NCBI GenBank assembly: GCA_028285595.1
Contig: JANQOW010000045.1
Coordinates: 1-64,000, forward strand
DNA: 64,000 nucleotides
From: Hyphomicrobiales bacterium
GTDB lineage: Bacteria > Pseudomonadota > Alphaproteobacteria > Rhizobiales > CAJQND01
Direction: 5' to 3'
Shown: positions 1-8,990 of the stretch, one piece after another
Position numbering within the stretch: the stretch's first letter is position 1
How the letters are laid out: each line of letters starts with the position of its first letter
Position numbers and translations under genes: made by a program
The notes under the pieces: generated by a model
Databases searched by the model: none
The model's input: only the letters and a program-made list of their open reading frames with translations
Told to the model about the DNA's origin: nothing

Positions 1-2026
1 GGTCACCCACGGTGTCGCCCGTCACGGCCGCCTTATGGCTCTCAGAGCCCTTGCCGCCATGATTGCCGTCTTCGATGTACTTCTTGGCGTTGTCCCAGGC
101 ACCGCCGCCGGCCGTCATGGAGATGGCAACGAACAGACCCGTGACGATCACACCCAGCAGCATGGCACCCACGGCCGAGAAGGCCGCCGACTTGCCGGCG
201 ATCATGTTGATGATGAAGAAGCCCACGATCGGAGACAGCACCGGCAACATGGACGGCACCATCATTTCCTTGATGGCAGCTTTGGTCAGCATGTCCACGG
301 CGCGGCCATAGTCAGGCTTCTCTTCGCCCTTCATGATGCCCGGCTTTTCTTTGAACTGCCGGCGCACTTCTTCCACAACCGCACCACCGGCACGGCCCAC
401 GGCCATCATGCCCATGGCTCCGAAGAGGTAAGGCAGCAAGCCGCCGAACAAGAGGCCAACCACCACGTAGGGGTTGGACAGCGAGAAGTCGAGCTTCACG
501 CCCGCGAAGTACGGGAACTGTTCCGGGTTGGCGATGAAGAAGTTGAGGTCGGAGGTATAGGCCGCAAACAGCACCAGAGCGCCAAGACCGGCTGAGCCAA
601 TGGCATAGCCCTTGGTCACCGCCTTGGTGGTGTTGCCCACAGCGTCCAACGCGTCAGTGGTGTTGCGCACTTCTTCGGGCAGTTCAGCCATCTCGGCAAT
701 ACCGCCGGCATTGTCCGTCACCGGACCGAAGGCGTCGAGCGCAACAATCAGGCCGGCGATGGCCAACATGGTGGTCACCGCAATGGCGATGCCGAAGAGG
801 CCCGCCAGCTTGAAGGTGATGATGATGCCGGCAATGATCACGATGGCCGGCAGCGCCGTTGCTTCCAGCGACACAGCCAGACCCTGGATCACGTTGGTGC
901 CGTGGCCGGTTTCAGAGGCCGCAGCCACAGACTGCACAGGACGGTAGTTGGTGCCTGTGTAGTACTCGGTGATCACGATGATCAGGCCGGTGACGATCAG
1001 ACCAACCACACCGCAGATGTAGAGGTTGAACCCGTTAAAGGTCGTCTCTCCGAAGGTGTAGTCCACATCCATCCCGATCAGCGCGGAGGTGATCGGATAG
1101 AGCGCAATCAGCGACAGGATCGACGTTGCGATCACACCCTTATAGAGCGCGCCCATGATGGACTGGCTGGAGCCGAGCTTCACGAAGAAGGTGCCGATGA
1201 TCGACGTCACCACACACACAGCGCCAATGGCCAGCGGATAGAGCTGCAGCGCAACCAGAGCTTCGTTGGTGGCAAAGAAGATGGTGGCCAGAACCATGGT
1301 GGCCACAACGGTCACCGCATAGGTCTCAAACAGGTCGGCCGCCATGCCCGCACAGTCACCCACGTTGTCGCCCACGTTGTCGGCGATGGTGGCGGGGTTG
1401 CGCGGATCGTCTTCCGGGATACCGGCTTCCACTTTACCCACAAGGTCGCCGCCCACGTCAGCGCCCTTGGTGAAGATGCCGCCGCCCAGACGGGCGAAGA
1501 TCGAGATCAGGGAGGCCCCGAACCCGAGCGCCACAAGCGCATCGATCACCACACGGTCGCTTGGGGCTTTGCCCATGGGACCGGTGAGCACGTAGTAGTA
1601 GACCGCCACACCCAGAAGGGCGAGGCCGGCCACCAGCATGCCGGTGATGGCACCCGCCTTAAAGGCGATGGAGAGGCCATCGGCCAGGCTCTTGGAGGCT
1701 GCCTGCGTGGTCCGCACGTTGGCGCGCACCGATATCAGCATGCCGATAAAGCCTGCCGCGCCGGACAGAATGGCGCCGATGGCAAAACCGATCGCGACCG
1801 GCAGGCCAAGCAGCCAGATCACGATGAAGAAGATGACCACGCCGGCAATCGCGATGGTGGTGTATTGCCGGGTGAGGTAAGCCTGCGCGCCTTCTTGAAT
1901 GGCGGAGGCGATTTCCTGCATGCGCTTGTTGCCCGCGTCGGCAGCAAGCACCGACTGGGTCGCCCAAATGCCGTAGACAATAGACAACGCGCCGCACAGG
2001 ATGATTAGCCAGATTGCTGAGCTCAT
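1..2026 (-). CDS. hppA: K+-independent proton-pumping pyrophosphatase, C-terminus beyond window edge
   Basis: Membrane-bound pyrophosphatase that couples PPi hydrolysis to proton export. About 675 residues are visible and the C-terminus lies outside the window; family members are about 700 residues. The pyrophosphate site is canonical, with [16 protein letters not shown] followed by [15 protein letters not shown]. The segment [10 protein letters not shown] carries Lys at the K+-site position (codon at 623-625). In this family Lys there marks K+-independent enzymes and Ala marks K+-dependent ones. The ATG at 2026 has an AAGGAT Shine-Dalgarno just upstream. The long reading frame on the opposite strand of this gene is a shadow. 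Very sure of family; K+ independence follows from the single diagnostic residue. Confidence 0.97.
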   Translation of the reverse strand, partial: MSSAIWLIILCGALSIVYGIWATQSVLAADAGNKRMQEIASAIQEGAQAYLTRQYTTIAIAGVVIFFIVIWLLGLPVAIGFAIGAILSGAAGFIGMLISVRANVRTTQAASKSLADGLSIAFKAGAITGMLVAGLALLGVAVYYYVLTGPMGKAPSDRVVIDALVALGFGASLISIFARLGGGIFTKGADVGGDLVGKVEAGIPEDDPRNPATIADNVGDNVGDCAGMAADLFETYAVTVVATMVLATIFFATNEALVALQLYPLAIGAVCVVTSIIGTFFVKLGSSQSIMGALYKGVIATSILSLIALYPITSALIGMDVDYTFGETTFNGFNLYICGVVGLIVTGLIIVITEYYTGTNYRPVQSVAAASETGHGTNVIQGLAVSLEATALPAIVIIAGIIITFKLAGLFGIAIAVTTMLAIAGLIVALDAFGPVTDNAGGIAEMAELPEEVRNTTDALDAVGNTTKAVTKGYAIGSAGLGALVLFAAYTSDLNFFIANPEQFPYFAGVKLDFSLSNPYVVVGLLFGGLLPYLFGAMGMMAVGRAGGAVVEEVRRQFKEKPGIMKGEEKPDYGRAVDMLTKAAIKEMMVPSMLPVLSPIVGFFIINMIAGKSAAFSAVGAMLLGVIVTGLFVAISMTAGGGAWDNAKKYIEDGNHGGKGSESHKAAVTGDTVGD

Positions 2027-2513
2027 CAAACTATCCTTGAGTTTACTGGAATAAATTCGCCTGAAAGGCGGCTCGACACCGAATCAAACCTGTCCCAAAC
2101 CCTTCAGGACCCCAATTCGGCGCGATATATGCCGAAACTCACGCCAAGACGCAACCAGTCATTAGGATTAGTCGGCAGGTTCTTTGCCGCATGGGTTAAC
2201 CGGCGGAACGAGCCGGAAACGCCAAGTCCGATCAAGCCGGCTTCACAACATTGTCGCCACCCCTCACGCTCCTCACCAGACAAGCGGAGATCGCCAGAGA
2301 TAGGCCTGACAATCGAGACCAAAAAACACAAATTTATCAATGTATTAGAAAGAGAACGCGATTCACTTTCGCAGCTCACGCCCCCTCACGCAAATGAGAC
2401 GCGCAAGGCCTGTGCCTCCAGCTCCCGGCGGTCTCAACCTATCTTGAGTTCCACTTGATGGCCCCCTGCTCCAGGTTGGGTGCAAATGAAAGCCACAACA
2501 CTGGAGATCACTC
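2027..2513. other. Intergenic region without a recognisable gene
   Basis: This stretch of about 490 bases holds the hppA promoter on the minus strand and the upstream region of the Gly/Arg-rich gene. Short open frames exist on both strands, but none shows a ribosome site with a family-like or signal-peptide-like product. I see no RNA gene in it. Confidence 0.5.
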
Positions 2514-2855
2514 ATGATCAAGAAAATCGCACTCGCCGCCCTCTTTCTGGGCCTCACCGCCGGAATTGGCCATGCCGCACCGGCATCTCAAACCCCTTCA
2601 ACTCCAGCCGCCCATACGGCCATTGCCCCTGACTGGGGCGTGAAACGCCAGACCGTGGGCTTTAAGCGCCGGGGCTTCCGAGGACATCGCGGTTTCCGCC
2701 GCGGCGGCTTCGGGTTCCGGCGCGGCTTCCGTGGCCATCGCTACTACAGGGGCGGTCGCGGCTTCCGCGGACATCGCTTCTATGGCGGCTATGGCCGCGG
2801 CTACCGCGGATACCATGGTGGTTTCCGGGTCAGAGGGGTGGGCACCGTCCGTTAA
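2514..2855 (+). CDS. Exported Gly/Arg/His-rich small protein of unknown function
   Basis: A 113-residue protein with a clear signal peptide (MIKKIALAALFLGLTAGIGHA, cleaved after about residue 21), a short Pro/Thr/Ala linker, then a C-terminal half built from repeats such as RGFRGHRGFRRGGFGFRRG and GYGRGYRGYHGG. The mature protein would be strongly basic and disordered or adhesive in the periplasm or outside the cell. A GGAG site lies a few bases before the ATG. Two strong hairpins follow it, the first enclosing the stop codon. Similar short Gly/Arg-rich exported proteins are common in alphaproteobacteria but have no assigned role; an envelope, metal-binding or nucleic-acid-binding role is only a guess. 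Confidence 0.8.
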   Translation: MIKKIALAALFLGLTAGIGHAAPASQTPSTPAAHTAIAPDWGVKRQTVGFKRRGFRGHRGFRRGGFGFRRGFRGHRYYRGGRGFRGHRFYGGYGRGYRGYHGGFRVRGVGTVR

Positions 2856-2868
2856 TCTGCCCACCCCT
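2834..2868 (+). terminator. Hairpin enclosing the stop codon of the Gly/Arg-rich gene
   Basis: AGGGGTGGGCA (2834-2844) and TGCCCACCCCT (2858-2868) form a perfect 11-bp stem with a 13-base loop that contains the TAA stop (2853-2855). Only a short T-run follows, so it may be an mRNA-stabilising 3' hairpin or the first half of a tandem terminator. Confidence 0.6.
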
Positions 2869-2872
2869 TCGG

Positions 2873-2912
2873 AGCGTCCTGGCGCCGGTGCCGTTTGTTG
2901 CGCCGGGACGCT
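2873..2912 (+). terminator. Second strong hairpin downstream of the Gly/Arg-rich gene
   Basis: AGCGTCCTGGCGC (2873-2885) pairs with GCGCCGGGACGCT (2900-2912) over 13 bp with one T-G wobble, followed by TTT. It comes four bases after the preceding hairpin. The T-run is weak for a classical intrinsic terminator. Confidence 0.55.
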
Positions 2913-2962
2913 TTGGCGGATCACCGGCCATTTACATCTTGACGGGTTCCGTGACATATTTT

Positions 2963-2982
2963 ACTTAACCATTTAGTTAAGT
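2963..2982 (+). promoter_or_regulatory. Operator-like palindrome upstream of the glutathione transferase gene
   Basis: ACTTAAC (2963-2969) and GTTAAGT (2976-2982) are perfect 7-base arms around the 6-base spacer CATTTA. The AT-rich palindrome ends 23 bases before the transferase ATG, a position suited to a repressor of a detoxification gene (for example MarR, TetR or HxlR type). No regulator gene is adjacent. Confidence 0.55.
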
Positions 2983-3005
2983 TTTGTCACAAGGACCCCA
3001 CCCAC

Positions 3006-3617
3006 ATGAAACTCCACAGTCACGCCGTTGCCCCCAATGCCTGGCGCGTTCGCGCTTTTCTGGCCGAAAAGGGGGCCGAGATCGACACCGTCAACGTCGA
3101 GTTCGACAAGGGCGACACCCAGACCGAGCACTATCTGGCGATGAACTCCTTGGGCCAGGTGCCCGTGCTGGAACTGGGAGACGGCACGGCCTTGCCGGAG
3201 AGCATCGCCATTTGCCGCTATCTGGAGAGCCAGTTCCCTGACCCGGCGCTCTTCGGCACTGGCGCTCACGGTCAGGCGTGGGTTGAGATGTGGAACCGGC
3301 GGATGGAACTGCTGATCATGAACACAGTGGGCAATATCGGCCTGCACGCCCTGCCCTTCTTTGCTGACAGGGTGCATCAGGTTGCCGAGTTCGCCGAAGC
3401 ACAGAAAAAGACGCTCATCGAGCGCTGGGCGTGGTTGGACGCAGAGATCTCTGATGGCCGGCCGTTTGTGGCAGGTGCTGCGTTCTCAGTTGCCGACATC
3501 ACGGGCATGACGGCGCTCAAGATCGCTGACATCATGGAGCTCGCCGTGCCGGGGGATCTGGCGCATGTGAAGACGTGGGAAGCAACGGTCCGCGCCCGGC
3601 CCAGTTGGGGAGCGTGA
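3006..3617 (+). CDS. Glutathione S-transferase family protein
   Basis: A 203-residue cytosolic glutathione transferase. The thioredoxin-like N-terminal domain (about 1-80) contains the usual cis-Pro region (GQVPVLEL) and the glutathione-binding ESIAICRYLE segment. The all-helical C-terminal domain follows (about 90-200), ending with the typical VADITGMTALKIAD stretch. The N-terminal residues before APNAWRVRAFL would supply the catalytic Ser or Tyr, but I cannot assign which from sequence alone. The gene stands alone, downstream of an operator-like palindrome and upstream of a cloverleaf repeat. Substrate unknown. Confidence 0.9.
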   Translation: MKLHSHAVAPNAWRVRAFLAEKGAEIDTVNVEFDKGDTQTEHYLAMNSLGQVPVLELGDGTALPESIAICRYLESQFPDPALFGTGAHGQAWVEMWNRRMELLIMNTVGNIGLHALPFFADRVHQVAEFAEAQKKTLIERWAWLDAEISDGRPFVAGAAFSVADITGMTALKIADIMELAVPGDLAHVKTWEATVRARPSWGA

Positions 3618-3749
3618 GGCGCGCGTTCCCCCGCGCCCTTGCGCACGCGAGGGCACATAGCTCGTATCTTTATCCTGGCTGAGAAGGTCCTCGCTTTCGC
3701 AAGGACGTGGGGCCGATCTTACGACTTCAACCAGGTCCTCACCCCTACC

Positions 3750-3829
3750 GTCATCACCGCGAACGCGGGGACCCAGGGGCCGCGTAGCTCTGGGTCCCGG
3801 ATATTTGCTTGCGCAAATTCCGGGATGAC
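3750..3829. repeat. Cloverleaf-type dispersed repeat, copy 1
   Basis: An 80-base element bounded by GTCATC and GATGAC. Inside are three hairpin arms: ACCGC/GCGGG (loop GAAC, one A-G mismatch), GACCCAG/CTGGGTC, and CCGGA+ATTTGC/GCAAAT+TCCGG with one bulged T and a TTGC loop. It lies between the 3' ends of two convergent genes (GST and the YihU-like gene) and is related to the cluster at 9.5-9.9 kb. Repeats with this GTCATCCC...GGGATGAC signature are widespread in alphaproteobacteria. Confidence 0.85.
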
Positions 3830-3839
3830 GAAGATTGCG

Positions 3840-4751
3840 CTACTCCTTCAACCGCACCCGTTCAATCTGCGCCAGATCACACATCACATCAGCCATGGCA
3901 GAGAAATCCTGCCCCCCATAGCCACGTGAGCGGGCCGACGAAAACGCCTCCCGGGCCGCCGCCGCCACCGGCAACGGCACCCGCGCCGCGTTGGCCGCGC
4001 CGAGGATGAGCGAGAGATCCTTGTGCGCCAGATCGATCGTGAAGCCCGGCTCGGTGTCGCCGGCCAGAACCTTATTCGGCCAGTTCACCTTCAGTTGCCC
4101 GTTGGTGGCAGTGGTTCCGTGGATCACCTCAAGCGTGGTCTCCAGATCCAGACCGAACCGGTTGGAGAGCGACAACGCCTCTGCGTTCAGTTGGCACAGG
4201 ATGATCGCCAGATAATTGTTCACCAGCTTGGTGCGGGTGCCCGTGCCTCCCTCGCCGCAATAGTGGATCGTGGTCCCCATGGCTTCCAGGAGCGGGGTGA
4301 TCGCGTCGAAGTCCTCCCGCGCCCCGCCCACCATGAAAAGGCTCTCGCCGCGTTCAGCGTGCCAGGCCAAGCGGCCGATGGGCGCATCGATCGCCCGGTG
4401 ACCTTGGGCCAAAGCGGCCGCATGCAGATCATCGGTGGTCTCCGGCTCAATGGTGGAGAGATCCACAATCAAGCTCCCCGCGCCGGCGTGAGCCAGGACA
4501 CCGTCCGCCCCCATCACCACATCGCGCACCACTTGCCCGTTCGGCAGGCAGGTGACAATCACGCTGCACTGGGCAGCGACCTCAGCGGGCGTGGCAGCGG
4601 CCGCCGCCCCAAGGCTCACCAGATAGTCCACCGGGTCCGGATCGAGGTCGCAGACCACCAGGGTGAACCCCTTCTTCACACAGTTTGCAGCCATGCCGCG
4701 CCCCATGGCGCCCAAGCCGATAAATCCGATGGTCTGGTCCTTAATCGACAT
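3840..4751 (-). CDS. NAD(P)-dependent beta-hydroxyacid dehydrogenase, YihU (sulfolactaldehyde reductase)-like
   Basis: A 303-residue member of the 3-hydroxyisobutyrate dehydrogenase superfamily. The N-terminal Rossmann motif is GFIGLGAMGRGMA. The catalytic Lys is in TKLVNNYL. The substrate loop reads DAPIGRLAW, not the DAPVSGG of typical family members; it resembles DVPVGRTS of E. coli YihU, as does the later WPNKVLAGD...IDLAHKDL segment. YihU reduces sulfolactaldehyde and, in vitro, succinic semialdehyde, so the substrate is probably a small anionic semialdehyde or hydroxyacid. The ATG is preceded by AAGGAACTGCTGA. It sits 28 bases after sthA in the run with the DMSP-lyase-family gene, so oxidation of 3-hydroxypropionate is another possibility. 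Family certain, substrate not. Confidence 0.85.
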   Translation of the reverse strand: MSIKDQTIGFIGLGAMGRGMAANCVKKGFTLVVCDLDPDPVDYLVSLGAAAAATPAEVAAQCSVIVTCLPNGQVVRDVVMGADGVLAHAGAGSLIVDLSTIEPETTDDLHAAALAQGHRAIDAPIGRLAWHAERGESLFMVGGAREDFDAITPLLEAMGTTIHYCGEGGTGTRTKLVNNYLAIILCQLNAEALSLSNRFGLDLETTLEVIHGTTATNGQLKVNWPNKVLAGDTEPGFTIDLAHKDLSLILGAANAARVPLPVAAAAREAFSSARSRGYGGQDFSAMADVMCDLAQIERVRLKE

Positions 4752-4779
4752 TCAGCAGTTCCTTCTTGTTATGGGCCCC

Positions 4780-6174
4780 TCAAGCTTGGGGCATGCGGTT
4801 CCAGGCATCCAGGGCGGCGATCTTATAGGCCTCCGCCAAGGTGGGGTAGTTGAATGTGTTCTCCACAAAGTAATCCAGCGTGCCTTGCAGGTTCAAAACC
4901 GCCTGGCCGATATGAATGAGCTCCGTCGCCCCTTCACCCACAATGTGGCAGCCCAGAAGCCGGCGGGTTTTGAGCGAGAACAGCATTTTCAGCATGCCCT
5001 TATCGAGCCCCATAATGTGGCCCCGGGAGGTCTCCCGAAAACGGGCAATGCCCACCTCGTAAGGAATGCCGCGCTCGTTCACCTCTTCCTCGCTCATGCC
5101 GACGGTGGAGATCTCCGGCACCGAGTAGATGCCATAGGGAAAGAACTCCGGCGGTGAATGCGCGCTCTCGCCCAGGGCATGGCAGGCGGCGATGCGCCCT
5201 TGCTCCATGGAGGTTGAAGCGAGCGAGGGAAAGCCGATCACATCACCGGCCGCGTAGATATGGTCCAGGTTCGTGCGGAAAGTGTCTGGGTCCACCTTCA
5301 AGCGGCCGCGATGGTCGCATTCAAGCCCGCAGGCTTCAAGATTGAGCGTGGTGGTGGCGCCCATGCGGCCGGCGGCGAAGAGCACCATATCGGAGCGCAC
5401 CGCCCGTCCGCCCTCAAGTTCGGTTACGCACCCGCCGCCCGGTTCACGCTCCACCTTGGTCACCGGCCGCCCGAAGCGCATCACCATGCCCCGGTCGCGG
5501 AGCTGATAGGTGAAGTCGCCGATCAGCTCGCGGTCCACAAAATCCAACATGCTCTCGCGCGGCTCCACCAGCGTCACATGCACATCCAGCGCACTGAAGA
5601 TGGTGGCGTATTCAATGCCGATCACGCCTGCGCCGATCACCGTCATGGAGCGCGGCAGGTGGCCGATCTCCAAGATCCCGTCGCTGTCGAAGATACGCTC
5701 TTCATCAAACGGAATGTAGTCCGGGCGGAACGGCACGGTGCCGACCGACAACAGGAAGCGATCGGCCGTGAACTGAAACGTCTCGCCCTCCTCGCCCACA
5801 ACGCTCAAGGTCTTGGCGTCCTCGAACCTCGCCTCACCGCGCAAGGTATCGACCTGGTTGCGGGCAAACTGATGCTCCAGAACCTCGATCTCGTGGCTCA
5901 AGGTGATGTGGAGGCGGGTGCGCAGATCATCGGCGGAAATATCCTGCTTCACTCTGTAGGAGCGTCCGTAAAAGCCACGCTCGCGCCAGCCGGAAAGATT
6001 GAGCGCGGTCTCGCGCAGGGTCTTGGAGGGAATGGTGCCCGTGTGCACCGAAACGCCCCCCACTCTGCGGCCCCGCTCAACCACCAAAACCTTGCGGCCG
6101 AATTTGGCCGCCTGAATGGCGGCACGGCGCCCGGCCGGTCCGCTGCCGACAATGATGAGATCATAATGGTCCAC
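4780..6174 (-). CDS. sthA: Soluble pyridine nucleotide transhydrogenase
   Basis: A cytosolic FAD enzyme that exchanges reducing equivalents between NADPH and NAD+. It has the flavoprotein disulfide-reductase fold (FAD motif IIVGSGPAGRRAA, second Rossmann motif VIGAGVIGIEYA, GDVIGFPSLAS). The redox disulfide is absent: the segment reads GGVSVHTGTIPSKTLRE, which is the SthA signature. I place the start at the GTG at 6174, where GGGAGGG precedes VDHYDLIIVG; this gives 464 residues against 466 for the E. coli enzyme. An upstream ATG at 6234 would add 20 atypical residues and overlap the preceding gene. It probably balances NADPH made or used by the neighbouring oxidoreductases. Confidence 0.95.
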   Translation of the reverse strand: MDHYDLIIVGSGPAGRRAAIQAAKFGRKVLVVERGRRVGGVSVHTGTIPSKTLRETALNLSGWRERGFYGRSYRVKQDISADDLRTRLHITLSHEIEVLEHQFARNQVDTLRGEARFEDAKTLSVVGEEGETFQFTADRFLLSVGTVPFRPDYIPFDEERIFDSDGILEIGHLPRSMTVIGAGVIGIEYATIFSALDVHVTLVEPRESMLDFVDRELIGDFTYQLRDRGMVMRFGRPVTKVEREPGGGCVTELEGGRAVRSDMVLFAAGRMGATTTLNLEACGLECDHRGRLKVDPDTFRTNLDHIYAAGDVIGFPSLASTSMEQGRIAACHALGESAHSPPEFFPYGIYSVPEISTVGMSEEEVNERGIPYEVGIARFRETSRGHIMGLDKGMLKMLFSLKTRRLLGCHIVGEGATELIHIGQAVLNLQGTLDYFVENTFNYPTLAEAYKIAALDAWNRMPQA

Positions 6175-6230
6175 TCGCCCGCCCTCCCTCACAGTCCAGG
6201 GCCGACGGTAGGGCGCTTGGCGGGACCCGG

Positions 6231-6857
6231 TCAAGCCCAGCTGATATCTTCGCGCGAACTGGCGTCAAGCCAGGCCACGAAGGCCAGAAACGGTTCGTCT
6301 CCGGTGCGCGTGGCATGAACGACCGAGTGGTCGTGGAAGATGAGATCGCCCGGCTCCACATCAAACCAGTCACCATCTTCAAGCTTCCACCGGGCGCCGG
6401 GGGTCAAGATCAGATAGACCTCGCGCGGCGGATGGTAGTGGCCGGGATAGAGCAGATTGGGTGCCATCAGGAAGAAGCCGCTCATAGGAACAGCCCGCTT
6501 GATCGGCGCTTGCGGTCCGCACACAGTGGCGTAGGCATAGCCGTCAAGGAAATCCTGGTTCTTGGCCATCTCGGTATAGGCTCTGTTCTGGGTCCAGGTC
6601 AGCCGGTCGAGGCAGCCGGCAAAGTTGGCCGCCAGATGGGCCAGCGGGAAGTCCTGGGACAGCATCAGCGCTTCTTCCAAATAGCGCAGCACCGGCAGGT
6701 CATAACCGCCCGGCTCTGCTTCGCCGGCCTCGCCCCACATGGCGGTGGGAGGCAGATCAATCAGTCCACCGGTCAGCTTGTCTGCGCGCGCGCCCACGGC
6801 GGCCCAGGCCTGGTTGAACAGGGATTCAAGACTAGGGCTGTGCACAGGTTTACCCAC
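6231..6857 (-). CDS. Cupin of the dimethylsulfoniopropionate (DMSP) lyase family
   Basis: A 208-residue single-domain cupin resembling DddQ-type DMSP lyases, which split DMSP into dimethyl sulfide and acrylate. Metal-site residues appear in the expected order: H140, H142, E146 and Y148 in YPGHYHPPREVYLIL, then PGDLIFHDHSVVHATRTGDEP with H181. The long helical N-terminal part (about 1-120) before the cupin is also a DddQ/DddL-group trait. The start is uncertain: GTG at 6857 gives the longest frame but has poor Shine-Dalgarno spacing, and GTG at 6845 is an alternative. Nearby betaine-type oxygenase, transhydrogenase and beta-hydroxyacid dehydrogenase genes fit osmolyte catabolism. Some family members have little DMSP activity, so the true substrate needs assay. 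Confidence 0.8.
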   Translation of the reverse strand: MGKPVHSPSLESLFNQAWAAVGARADKLTGGLIDLPPTAMWGEAGEAEPGGYDLPVLRYLEEALMLSQDFPLAHLAANFAGCLDRLTWTQNRAYTEMAKNQDFLDGYAYATVCGPQAPIKRAVPMSGFFLMAPNLLYPGHYHPPREVYLILTPGARWKLEDGDWFDVEPGDLIFHDHSVVHATRTGDEPFLAFVAWLDASSREDISWA

Positions 6858-6900
6858 TCTCCATGGGCCCGGTCGGGCGAAATAACGTCAAATAATCGTT

Positions 6901-7476
6901 CTACTGAATCTGAAACGGCAGATCGAACACCGCCTCGTCACCAGATTGTTTGTCTTTAATGGTGGTTGTGGCGATGTAGTCCCCCTTTACAAGACCCTCG
7001 AACTGATAAACCACAACGCCGAAAAACTCGCGGTTTGGGATGCGCGACCGCAGGCCCAGTTTCACAAAATCCTTCTGTCCGCCAAGAACCTTGCCCTCGG
7101 CCGTTTTCACCTCAACGTCCGCCGCCATATCAATGATGAAAAAGTCCCCATCCCGGCCATATTCATAGCCGGCCATCTCCATGTAGACGATCATGTCTTC
7201 ACCAGGCTTGAAGGCCGAACTTTCGCGCCGGTCATAAACCCCATAGGCGGTCGGTCGCTTCTGCACGAACATGGCTTCCATGAACGTGAGAGGCAACTGG
7301 TCCCAGAGCTTGGCAACAGCGGTATCCATAGCGATGACCGCATCGACGCCCTTGCCTTCGGCAATCAGGGCTTCCGCCCGTGCCGCCTCTTCCACAATCG
7401 GCCCGGCCTTGGCGTTGAAAGAAGAAGACAAAACAAAAGCCCCAAACACCAATACCCACAACACTCTTAGGTTCAT
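6901..7476 (-). CDS. Exported protein of unknown function
   Basis: A 191-residue protein with a signal peptide (MNLRVLWVLVFGAFVLSSSF, cleavage near AKA-G). The mature part has a helical N-terminal region, then a beta-rich domain with FKPGEDMIVYMEMAGYEYGR and a C-terminal strand set ending VFDLPFQIQ. I chose the ATG at 7476 because it begins the signal peptide directly and follows GGTGG; a start ten codons earlier lacks this. It lies between the FAD oxidoreductase and the DMSP-lyase-family gene on the same strand and may be co-transcribed. I do not recognise the family. Confidence 0.75.
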   Translation of the reverse strand: MNLRVLWVLVFGAFVLSSSFNAKAGPIVEEAARAEALIAEGKGVDAVIAMDTAVAKLWDQLPLTFMEAMFVQKRPTAYGVYDRRESSAFKPGEDMIVYMEMAGYEYGRDGDFFIIDMAADVEVKTAEGKVLGGQKDFVKLGLRSRIPNREFFGVVVYQFEGLVKGDYIATTTIKDKQSGDEAVFDLPFQIQ

Positions 7477-7561
7477 CGCATCCACCGATACTACTGAAGA
7501 GCTCAACGCAATTGGCGAATATTACTCGGCCAAAAAGTGTTCGCAAGCCTCGTCGTAAGAT

Positions 7562-8893
7562 TTACGGCAGTGCCATGGGTGCAAACTTGGTCCCGTCAAT
7601 CATGCGGGAATACCGGAAGGGTTCCGGATCCACAACCGGCGCCTTGCCGGTCACCAGGTCAGCGGTCAGTTTGCCCGCGCCGGGACCGATACCGAAGCCG
7701 TGACCGGAAAAGCCGGTGGACAGGAAGAAGCCGGGCAACTGATCCACCTCGGAAATCACCGGCACCACATCGGGCGTCACATCGATACACCCCGCCCAGC
7801 GCTCGGCCACTTTCATGTTTTGAAAGGCCGGGTAATTGCGTTTGATGCTGTCTTCCGATTCCTTGACCACCCAGTCTACCGGTTCTGGATCAAGCGTGCG
7901 CACCTTCTCAAACGGCGACACCTCATCCAGCTTCCAGGGCTTCGACAACGACCATTCGTCGAAGAAGCGTTTCGCAAAACGCAGCTTGATACTGTCCCAT
8001 TCGGTTTTGAGCGCGGGCATGAACTGGCGGAAGAAGCGGAAGTGGGCCGGGGTGAGGTCGGACACGCTCATTCCGCCGTGAGCAATGGTGTAACCGCCAT
8101 CGAGCCGTTTGCGGAAAGCGTATTTGTCTCCGCCCACGGAACGCTCCAGGCCGGCATCGAGCGGCTCGGTGCGAAACACCGAACTGATGGTCGTCAGTTG
8201 CGGCAGCACAATCCCCAGCCGGTCGCAGAAATGGCGCGACCAGGCTCCGCCGGCCAGCACCACGCTGCCGGCCTCAATCGAGCCCTTTTCGGTGACCACC
8301 GTGCTGACCCGTCCGGCCTTGGTCTCCAGTCCGCGCACAGCGCACTGGGTGAAGACCTTGCCTCCATGCGACCGCACCGCATTGGCGATGGCGGGCGCGG
8401 CCTTCTGGGGCTCACCGCGACCATCGGAGGGCGTGTAAAGCGCACCCGCCGGGGGAATGGCAGCGCCGGGCACCAACTCGGCCACTTCGTCTGCGCCAAT
8501 CATTCGGCTGTCCAACTGGTAGGGCCGTGCATACTCGTCCAGCCAGGTTTCGTTGCGCGCCAACTGGCGTTCGTCCTTACACAGGTAAAGAATACCGCAT
8601 TGCCGGAAGCCGGTCTCTGCCCCCACGCGCACATTCATGTTGCGCCACAGGCGCATGGATTCCACGATCAGCGGGATCTCGCGCACATCCCGGCCCATCT
8701 GCCGGCACCAGCCCCAATTGCGGCTCGATTGTTCGCCCGCAATCTGGCCCTTCTCCAGGAGCACAACATCAACACCGCGCTCGGCCAGCTCCAACGCGGT
8801 GGAAGCCCCGATAATGCCACCGCCGATCACCACCACGTCTGCGGACTTCGGCAATGTGAGATCGCTCTGGACGGGATCGGGGACTGGTGCCAT
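7562..8893 (-). CDS. FAD-dependent oxidoreductase of the glycine/D-amino-acid oxidase (DAO) family
   Basis: A 443-residue flavoenzyme with an N-terminal FAD motif (VVVIGGGIIGASTALELAERG), the family segment SSRNWGWCRQMGRD near residue 57, and a C-terminal FAD-binding stretch (FLSTGFSGHGFGIGPGAGKL). Such enzymes oxidise amines or amino acids such as sarcosine, dimethylglycine, opines or D-amino acids. The ATG at 8893 follows a GAGG site. It heads the minus-strand run that includes the DMSP-lyase-family cupin, and a betaine-type Rieske oxygenase is nearby, so an N-methylated amino acid is a reasonable substrate guess. Cytosolic; substrate unproven. Confidence 0.88.
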   Translation of the reverse strand: MAPVPDPVQSDLTLPKSADVVVIGGGIIGASTALELAERGVDVVLLEKGQIAGEQSSRNWGWCRQMGRDVREIPLIVESMRLWRNMNVRVGAETGFRQCGILYLCKDERQLARNETWLDEYARPYQLDSRMIGADEVAELVPGAAIPPAGALYTPSDGRGEPQKAAPAIANAVRSHGGKVFTQCAVRGLETKAGRVSTVVTEKGSIEAGSVVLAGGAWSRHFCDRLGIVLPQLTTISSVFRTEPLDAGLERSVGGDKYAFRKRLDGGYTIAHGGMSVSDLTPAHFRFFRQFMPALKTEWDSIKLRFAKRFFDEWSLSKPWKLDEVSPFEKVRTLDPEPVDWVVKESEDSIKRNYPAFQNMKVAERWAGCIDVTPDVVPVISEVDQLPGFFLSTGFSGHGFGIGPGAGKLTADLVTGKAPVVDPEPFRYSRMIDGTKFAPMALP

Positions 8894-8990
8894 GGACGGG
8901 CCTCGTTGAAACAGTCACCTATTTGTGACCACACTCGTGCCGTAATCAGTAGCAAAGTGCAGCCGCAAAGAACATGGGAGACCACAAACT

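Noticed and set aside
902-2008. Long plus-strand frame opposite hppA
   Set aside because: It is antisense to an unmistakable H+-pyrophosphatase and its translation is His/Asp/Arg-rich without family features; similar long shadows lie opposite the FAD oxidoreductase, the GGDEF gene and the giant gene.
2963-2982. CtrA binding site
   Set aside because: The two TTAA elements are eight bases apart, not seven, and the perfect symmetry points to a dimeric repressor.
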